The translations under genes were made by a program, and so were the position numbers. Below are positions 58,590 to 64,000 of a DNA stretch of 64,000 nt, in pieces. This DNA is from Pseudoduganella lutea (GTDB lineage: Bacteria > Pseudomonadota > Gammaproteobacteria > Burkholderiales > Burkholderiaceae_D). The stretch covers positions 1,674,001-1,738,000 of the forward strand of contig NZ_CP035913.1 in NCBI RefSeq assembly GCF_004209755.1. The letters run 5' to 3'. Numbering within the stretch: position 1 is the first letter of the stretch; each line of letters opens with the position of its first letter. Below the pieces are notes generated by a model that did not search any database, had not been told where the DNA came from, and saw nothing but the letters and a program-made list of their open reading frames with translations.

Positions 58590-58642
58590 CCGGTGTCAGA
58601 CACTATTTCCGGGTGAAGCGTCCGGAAATAGTGTCTGACACC
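58590..58642. repeat. Long palindrome (second of a pair)
   Basis: Arms 58590-58612 and 58622-58642, lower stem CTATTTCCGG/CCGGAAATAG, loop gtgaagcgt. Between the pair, ACCGGTTTTC and GAAAACCGGT can form a third, central stem. The whole array lies between convergent rhaK and GH43 genes. Confidence 0.88.
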
Positions 58643-58682
58643 AGATGCATCAGGCTTCAGCTTCTCATCAGGCTTCAGCGTC

Positions 58683-59780
58683 TCACTGGATAGCAGCTTT
58701 CTTGTCGGCCACGGGCACCCCAAAATCCGGTGTGCCGTCAGCCTTCCAATTGATGACTTGTGCCCGTGTGTGCCGGTCGGGGTTGCGCAGCGGGTCGCCG
58801 GCGATGTCGCGGTAGTTGCGCGCGTGGTAGACGAGGATGTCGGTCTTGCCGTCCGGCGTTGTCGTGAACGAATTGTGGCCGGGGCCGTACTGGCCGGTGG
58901 CGTCGCTGCTGGCAAACACGGGTTGCGCGGACTTGGTCCACGATTTGGGGTCCAGCAGGTTGGCATTGGCGCGCGCGGTGAGCATGCCCAGCGCGTAGTT
59001 GGCATCGGTGGCGGAGGCCGAGTAAGTCATGAACACGCGGCCGTTCTTCACCAGCACAGACGGGGCCTCGTTGACGGCGTGCTTGACCTTTTCCCACGCA
59101 TATTCCGGTTCGGTCAGCAGCACGGCCGGGCCGGAGATCGATAGCGGCGTGTCCATCGGCGCGATGTAGATGTCGGTCTGCTTCTTGCCCTCCTGCTTCG
59201 GCCGCTGCGTCCACAGCAGGTAGCGCTGGCCTTTCAGCTCGAACGTGGTGGCATCCAGTGCGAACGATTCCCAGCCTGTCTTCAACTGGCCGCGTTCCTT
59301 CCAGGGCCCGCGCAGAGGATCGTCGGACTCGCATTCGAGCACATACAGGCGGATCTCCCAGATCGCATCCGAGCGGCCGGCGGTGAAGTAGATGTACCAC
59401 TTGCCGTCGATCCGGTGCATCTCGGGAGCCCAGATGTGCGCGCCCATTTCACCCTTGGCGTGTTTGCGCCAGACGGTATGCACCTCGGCCTTGCCCAGAT
59501 CGTCGAGCGAGCGGGCGCGCCGCACTTCGATGCGGTCGTACTCCGGCACTGTGGCCGTGTAGTAGTACCAGCCGTCCGGCTGCAAGGTCACGTGCGGGTC
59601 GGCACGCTGCAGCACGAGTGGATTGTTGAAGGCCGGCGCACCACTTGCCTGCGCAGTGGCGTTGGCGGACGTGGTGGTGGTGGGAGCAGCAGCGGAGGCG
59701 ACGGCTGCGGCCGTGGCGGCGCAAACGAAAAAAACCGCAGGCACGAGGCCCGCGGTCCGGTGTGACGATGTCGGAGGCAT
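58683..59780 (-). CDS. GH43 arabinanase/arabinofuranosidase-like enzyme (second)
   Basis: 365 residues with a signal peptide and an Ala/Thr-rich linker. Propeller blocks: NPLVLQRADPHVTLQPDGWY (first catalytic Asp in RADP), EVRRARSLDDLG, MGAHIWAPEMHRIDGKWYIY, SFALDATTFELKGQRYLLWT (second Asp), AVNEAPSVLVKNGRVFMTYS (Glu) and GPGHNSFTTTPDGKTDILVY. HIWAPE and GPGHNSF are typical of exo-arabinofuranosidases and arabinanases of GH43. It lies 2 bases behind the TonB-receptor gene, so the two form one operon. Confidence 0.88.
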   Translation of the reverse strand: MPPTSSHRTAGLVPAVFFVCAATAAAVASAAAPTTTTSANATAQASGAPAFNNPLVLQRADPHVTLQPDGWYYYTATVPEYDRIEVRRARSLDDLGKAEVHTVWRKHAKGEMGAHIWAPEMHRIDGKWYIYFTAGRSDAIWEIRLYVLECESDDPLRGPWKERGQLKTGWESFALDATTFELKGQRYLLWTQRPKQEGKKQTDIYIAPMDTPLSISGPAVLLTEPEYAWEKVKHAVNEAPSVLVKNGRVFMTYSASATDANYALGMLTARANANLLDPKSWTKSAQPVFASSDATGQYGPGHNSFTTTPDGKTDILVYHARNYRDIAGDPLRNPDRHTRAQVINWKADGTPDFGVPVADKKAAIQ

Positions 59781-59782
59781 GT

Positions 59783-62700
59783 TCAGTTTTTGAAGGATAC
59801 GCTCAGATAGTAACGGCGGCCCGGGAACGCAAGCTCGTTGACGCGGAACGGGTCGCCCGCATCGGTCCTTTCAGCCTGGTCGGTCAGGTTCTTTCCCTCC
59901 AGCGAAATGGTGATGTTCTCGCTGTAGCGGTACTGCAGTTTAGCATCGAGGTAGCCGGTCTTTTCCGAAAAATTCGGGTTGCCCGACACGTCGTTGCCGC
60001 CCGTGTAGTAACGGTCGCGGTGGTTGTAGGCCACGCGGGCATTGACCGGGCCGCGGTCATACCACAGTGCCGCGTTGTAGCTGTTCTTCGACAGGCCCGG
60101 ATACGGCAGCACGGTGCCATCGAGGGTGTTCAGGCGTTCGGTACCCGGCGCGTACTTGTAGTTCATGCGCGTGTAGTTGGTGTCGACACCGAAGCCGCCC
60201 AGCCACCCTGGCAGGAACGTGAACGCCGTGCGAGCGGTCAGCTCGATACCCTTGGTCGTTGCGCCCTCGCCGTTGACGGCGCCGGTCACGTCCCACAGGC
60301 GGCCGTCGCCGTACACGTCGACATCCTTCTGCAGGTTCTTCTCCAGGATGTAGCTGGAGATCTTCTTGTTGAAGAACGCCACGCTGACCTGGGTGTCGGC
60401 GCTCGGGTAGTACTCGAACGACACGTCGGTATTGGTGGCGCGGAACGGCTTGAGCTTCGGATTGCCGGACGTGCAGTCGTCGGCCGTGCCGTCGCCCCCA
60501 ACGAGGGGGTTGCCGCTGTTGGCGATACAGGAGATGTTCGGTGCCAGCAGGTCGATGCGCGGACGCGACATGACCTTGCCCCAGCCCAGCCGCACCAGGA
60601 AGGTGTCCGGCACCAGCCAGGTCATCAGGTTGGCGCTCGGCAGCACGTCGTGGTATTCGTTGTCGACCGTGGCGATGCTGTTCGTGATGATGTAGTCGGT
60701 GTACGCGTTCGATCCGCTGCCGCTCGGCTGGCGGTAACGGTAGGACGAAGAACCTGTCGCGCGGCTGCGGGTACCCGTGTAGCGGGCACCGACGTTGCCG
60801 GTGAAACTGTAGCCGAGCAGCTCCGAGTCGAAGTCCAGGCGGGCATACGCGGAGCGCACGCTTTCCTCGGACTTGTAGGCCGGGATCTGCGGGTAGATGT
60901 TACCGTCGCTGCCCGGCGCGCTGGTCAGGTAGTCGTGGTTGAAGTGCGACGTGTCGAAGTTCGGCGCGGCGGCGGCGTAGTTCGGCGTGGTCCAGCCGGC
61001 GGGCAGGTTGCTGACCTTGTCGTAGCCGTTGAAGAACGTGCCCGGGGTGCGGCCGATGATCGAGCTGACCAGCGCCTGCATCTGGGCCGCGGTGGCGTAC
61101 TTCGTGGCATAGCTGCGGTTCAGGAACGACTGCGAATCGGGCGAGCGGATCACGCCCGAGGTGTTCAGCGGATCGTAGACCAGCGTCTGGTTGACGTTGG
61201 CGCCAATGATGGCGACGTCGTCGGTCGTGGTACTCAGGTCGTTGCTGTTCAGGTAGCCGCCGCCGTTGTACTGGCGTCCGGTCGACTTGCGGAACTGCGT
61301 GCCCACCCACAATTTCGAGAAGAAGCCGTCGAGGCGATATTTCGCGTCGATCTTGGCCTGGTCTTCCGTGTTGCGCGTTTCCGATGGACGGTACTGCAGC
61401 TGCACCTGCGTGTACGAGCTGGCGTCATCGGGCGAATACCCGGACGGGAACGCGAAGTGCGGCAGGCCCTGCGCATCGAGCGACACCTTCAGGCCCGGCG
61501 CATTCTGTGTCAGCACCACGTTGTTGCTGTCGCTGAAGTAATCGGACGACGACGTGCCGACGAGGCCCTCCACTTCCAGGCGGTCGCGCTTGAAATTGAA
61601 GCCGCTGGACAGGTAGCGCGAACGGATATTGAGTTCATAGTCGCGCGCCGACGTGGAGAACGCGCCCTGGCCGCCCTGGCCGCCCACGTTCAGGCAATCG
61701 CCCACCGTGTATTCGGTGACGTAGTGGTTCTGCACCGTCATGCCGGCCGGCGTGCCGGTGCCCGGAATGGCCGTGCAGGTGCCTCCCGAGCCGACGCCGC
61801 TGGCGTTGTAGACTGGCGCCTTGCCGGCGCTGGCCAGGCGGTTGACGTTCTCGAACGCGGTGCCGAAGTTGCGGTCGTTCAGGCGCTGGTCCTGCTTGTT
61901 GTCCTGGTACGAAACATAGGCGTTGAAGCTTTTCGAGAATTCATACTGCGCCGTCAGTTCGGCGGACGAGCGCTTGTGATCGCGCGTCCACATGCCATAG
62001 CGCGCGATGCCCGGCGAGTAGTCGTACCACTGCCGGAGGCAGTCCGTCTTGGCCGTGCCGGTCAGCGCATCGCACCCGGCCTGGCTGCCGATGGCGGCCA
62101 GCGCCGGGTCCTTGCTCACCACCGTTTTTTCCGGCGAGGCATCCCAGTCGCGCAGGAAGCGCCACGACGTGTTGCGCGCATAGTCCTGCTGCGTGAGCAC
62201 CTTGTCGTAGACGAAGTTGCCCATCAGGCCCAGCTTGTTGTTGAAGTACCGGTCGGCCAGCAGCAGGCTGCCGCGCGGCTGCACGCCGCCGCGGCTGGAC
62301 GACTGCTGCCCCGACACGGTGGCGGCAACCGTCGGCTTCTTGAAGTCCAGCGGCTTGCGCGTCTTCACGCTGACGGTACCGCCCACGCCACCTTCGGTCA
62401 TGTCGGCGGTCACGCCCTTGTAGACGTCGATCGAGGAGATCAGTTCCGACGCCAGCTCGCGCAGCTCGGCGCCGCGGCCGGCCCCGCCGCCCGTGGACAG
62501 CACCGACATGCCGTTGATCTCGACACGGTTCAGGTCCGGCTCGACGCCGCGGATCGCCACCTGCGAGCCTTCGCCGAATGAGCGGGACAGCTGCACACCG
62601 GTGATGCGCGACAGCGCTTCGCCCACGTTCTTGTCCGGGAACTGGTTGATGTCCTCGGCGATGATCGAATCGGACACGGTGGCGTTGCGGATCTTGCGGT

Positions 62701-63004
62701 CGATGGCCGAAGCGACCGATCTGCGGGTGCCGGTCACGACGACGACATTGCCTTGCGAGGCGTCGGCGGCCGACGAGGCAGGAGCTTGCGCGGCCGGCGC
62801 AGGAGCGGAAGCCTGCGCGGCTGGCGCAGGGCTGGAAGCTTGCGCAACCTGCTGCGCTTCCTGGGCCGCGGGGGCGGGCGCGGCGGTGGTCTTCGCCTCC
62901 TGCGCCAGGGCGGCATGCGCCGCGAGCATCGATGCGGCGATGGCAAAGACGGTCCTGCGGTCCAGGCGGCCAGCCGCCCGCACCTTGTTCGAGTGCTTCG
63001 TCAC
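59783..63004 (-). CDS. TonB-dependent outer-membrane receptor (second, carbohydrate type)
   Basis: 1,073 residues from GTG 63004 behind GGAGGAG. Signal peptide, then an Ala/Pro/Gln-rich linker of about 60 residues. Plug blocks are NVVVVTGTRRSVASAIDRKI, IIAEDINQFPDKNVGEALSR, ITGVQLSRSFGEGSQVAIRG and VYKGVTADMTEGGVGGTVSV. A 22-strand barrel follows and ends in RRYYLSVSFKN with a terminal aromatic pattern. This layout is that of the proteobacterial sugar receptors (Caulobacter-type). Together with the GH43 gene it probably takes up arabinan or arabino-oligosaccharides. Two tandem palindromes lie 25 bases upstream of the start. Confidence 0.92.
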   Translation of the reverse strand: MTKHSNKVRAAGRLDRRTVFAIAASMLAAHAALAQEAKTTAAPAPAAQEAQQVAQASSPAPAAQASAPAPAAQAPASSAADASQGNVVVVTGTRRSVASAIDRKIRNATVSDSIIAEDINQFPDKNVGEALSRITGVQLSRSFGEGSQVAIRGVEPDLNRVEINGMSVLSTGGGAGRGAELRELASELISSIDVYKGVTADMTEGGVGGTVSVKTRKPLDFKKPTVAATVSGQQSSSRGGVQPRGSLLLADRYFNNKLGLMGNFVYDKVLTQQDYARNTSWRFLRDWDASPEKTVVSKDPALAAIGSQAGCDALTGTAKTDCLRQWYDYSPGIARYGMWTRDHKRSSAELTAQYEFSKSFNAYVSYQDNKQDQRLNDRNFGTAFENVNRLASAGKAPVYNASGVGSGGTCTAIPGTGTPAGMTVQNHYVTEYTVGDCLNVGGQGGQGAFSTSARDYELNIRSRYLSSGFNFKRDRLEVEGLVGTSSSDYFSDSNNVVLTQNAPGLKVSLDAQGLPHFAFPSGYSPDDASSYTQVQLQYRPSETRNTEDQAKIDAKYRLDGFFSKLWVGTQFRKSTGRQYNGGGYLNSNDLSTTTDDVAIIGANVNQTLVYDPLNTSGVIRSPDSQSFLNRSYATKYATAAQMQALVSSIIGRTPGTFFNGYDKVSNLPAGWTTPNYAAAAPNFDTSHFNHDYLTSAPGSDGNIYPQIPAYKSEESVRSAYARLDFDSELLGYSFTGNVGARYTGTRSRATGSSSYRYRQPSGSGSNAYTDYIITNSIATVDNEYHDVLPSANLMTWLVPDTFLVRLGWGKVMSRPRIDLLAPNISCIANSGNPLVGGDGTADDCTSGNPKLKPFRATNTDVSFEYYPSADTQVSVAFFNKKISSYILEKNLQKDVDVYGDGRLWDVTGAVNGEGATTKGIELTARTAFTFLPGWLGGFGVDTNYTRMNYKYAPGTERLNTLDGTVLPYPGLSKNSYNAALWYDRGPVNARVAYNHRDRYYTGGNDVSGNPNFSEKTGYLDAKLQYRYSENITISLEGKNLTDQAERTDAGDPFRVNELAFPGRRYYLSVSFKN

Positions 63005-63028
63005 TTTGAATCTCCTCCGGTCTGGGCA

Positions 63029-63049
63029 TTGCTAGCAACTTGCTAGCAA
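63029..63049. promoter_or_regulatory. Tandem operator-like palindromes upstream of the second TonB receptor
   Basis: TTGCTAGCAA occurs twice (63029-63038 and 63040-63049) with one base between, so the centres are 11 bases apart, about one helical turn. They lie 25 bases before the GTG start, where a repressor would block transcription. No regulator gene is next to it. Confidence 0.6.
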
Positions 63050-63228
63050 TTGCCTATTTTTTTGCAATTCTATGTGAGTCATCCGGATGCAAAATAGCGC
63101 GCAGGCAAAGAATCAAAATGATGATTAACGACGGGTTTTGCTCAAGAGTGTGAGCGGTTTGCGCAGCAGCGTGCGCGTGGGAATGGAAACGTTGCCGCAG
63201 GCGAACCGTGGGGGAAAATGCGGGCATG

Positions 63229-63266
63229 AAAAAACCCGCCGGGCTTGCGCCACGGCGGGTTTTTTT
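63229..63266 (-). terminator. Terminator downstream of typA
   Basis: The stem AAAAAACCCGCCG/CGGCGGGTTTTTT (63229-63241 with 63253-63265) encloses 11 bases and has A- and T-runs on both sides. It lies about 15 bases past the typA stop and can work on either strand. Confidence 0.88.
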
Positions 63267-63281
63267 ATACGGCTGAAGCGA

Positions 63282-64000
63282 TTACGCTTCGCGCGATGCC
63301 TTCTTGCGCTCGTGTTCCTTCAGGAAGCGCTTGCGCAGGCGGATCGATTTCGGCGTGATCTCGACCAGTTCGTCGTCCTCGATGAATTCCACGGCGTATT
63401 CCAGGGACATCTGGATCGGCGGCACCAGGCGCACCGCTTCGTCGGTACCCGACGAACGCACGTTGGTCAGCTGCTTGCCCTTGATCGGGTTGACGACCAG
63501 GTCGTTGTCGCGCGAGTGGATGCCGATGATCATGCCTTCGTACACCGGGTCGTTGTGCGACACGAACATGCGGCCGCGGTCCTGCAGCTTCCAGATCGCG
63601 TAGGCCACGGCGGCGCCGTCATCCTGCGAGATCAGCACGCCGTTGCGGCGGCCTGCCAGCTCGCCGCGGGTGTTGTCGACCGGGGCATAGGCGTCGAACA
63701 CGTGGCTCATCAGGCCGGTGCCGCGCGTCAGCGTCATGAACTCGCCCTGGAAGCCGATCAGGCCACGGGCCGGAATACGGTACTCGAGGCGCACGCGGCC
63801 CTTGCCGTCCGATTCCATGTTCTGCAGGTCGCCACGGCGGCGGCCCAGTTCTTCCATCACGCCGCCCTGGTTGACTTCTTCCACGTCGACGGACAGGTTT
63901 TCATACGGCTCGTGGCGCACGCCATCGACCATCTTGAAGACCACGCGCGGGCGCGACACAGCCAGCTCGAAGCCTTCGCGGCGCATGTTCTCGATCAGGA
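63282..64000 (-). CDS. typA: Ribosome-associated GTPase TypA/BipA, C-terminal part (cut by window edge)
   Basis: About 239 C-terminal residues. Blocks: FELAVSRPRVVFK, YENLSVDVEEVNQGGVMEEL, GRVRLEYRIPARGLIGFQGE, FMTLTRGTGLMSHVFDAYAP, GRRNGVLISQDDGAAVAYAI, HSRDNDLVVNPIKGKQLTNV and RSSGTDEAVRLVPPIQMSLE. These cover the EF-G domain V-like part and the TypA-specific C-terminal domain. The GTPase part lies beyond the window. TypA acts on the ribosome in cold and stress adaptation. Confidence 0.96.
   Translation of the reverse strand, partial: LIENMRREGFELAVSRPRVVFKMVDGVRHEPYENLSVDVEEVNQGGVMEELGRRRGDLQNMESDGKGRVRLEYRIPARGLIGFQGEFMTLTRGTGLMSHVFDAYAPVDNTRGELAGRRNGVLISQDDGAAVAYAIWKLQDRGRMFVSHNDPVYEGMIIGIHSRDNDLVVNPIKGKQLTNVRSSGTDEAVRLVPPIQMSLEYAVEFIEDDELVEITPKSIRLRKRFLKEHERKKASREA

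Noticed and set aside
29767..58642. CRISPR array from the regularly shaped repeats
   Set aside because: The repeats are palindromes spread over 29 kb at gene ends without evenly sized spacers, and no cas genes are present.
59645..62581. Plus-strand open frame of 978 codons opposite the second TonB receptor
   Set aside because: Antisense shadow: Val/Arg/His/Ala-rich, no start signals, no domains.

Overview
The window looks like a chromosomal segment of a high-GC betaproteobacterium, most likely Oxalobacteraceae (Massilia/Duganella/Pseudoduganella type). This rests on codon use, gene families (DusA, TypA, MCP with a C-terminal EWEEF tail, PEP-CTERM proteins) and the dispersed GGTGTCTGACACC palindromes. 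No database search was possible, so the taxon is inference.

Layout. (1) 1-2450: a tRNA-His(GTG) gene with a foreign-looking partial copy in tandem, then decayed, AT-richer sequence and an acyltransferase. (2) 2773-9796: ordinary chromosomal genes: pentapeptide-repeat protein, small lipoproteins, two tandem TonB-C-terminal-like secreted proteins, a methyl-accepting chemotaxis protein and dusA. (3) 9797-about 26450: an accessory island at the 5' end of dusA. It holds three remnants of the same integrase family, two att-like partial copies of the dusA 5' end, phage debris, and three large, divergent, secreted heparinase II/III-like proteins. Past the last junction come two tandemly duplicated PEP-CTERM proteins and a helicase stub. 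(4) 26681-28228: a small unknown protein and a degenerate histidine-kinase-like protein. (5) 28441-47456: a rhamnogalacturonan-I/pectin utilisation cluster: DUF4861 protein, CE12 acetylesterase, two GH105, a GH43, GH28, PL11 and PL22-like lyases, a tandem-SGNH esterase, a TonB-dependent receptor, a DUF1080 protein, an alpha/beta hydrolase, a YheO-type regulator and L-rhamnose mutarotase. (6) 47725-58479: a complete L-rhamnose catabolism and ABC-uptake locus, rhaD-rhaI divergent from rhaR-S-T-P-Q-K. (7) 58683-63004: a second TonB-dependent receptor with a GH43 enzyme. (8) the C-terminal part of typA at the right edge.

How it works together (inference from families and order): TonB-dependent receptors import pectin fragments. 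The CE12/SGNH esterases, PL11, GH28, GH105, GH43 and PL22-like enzymes deacetylate, cut and trim rhamnogalacturonan and its side chains. Released L-rhamnose is mutarotated (RhaM), imported by RhaSTPQ, isomerised (RhaI), phosphorylated (RhaK) and split by the RhaD aldolase/dehydrogenase fusion to DHAP and lactate, probably under the DeoR-type RhaR.

The most notable signals are the layered dusA-targeted island with three heparinase-like paralogues carrying an inserted beta-rich domain, and the family of long palindromes whose stems covary between copies and which cluster at gene ends of the pectin/rhamnose region but are absent from the island.
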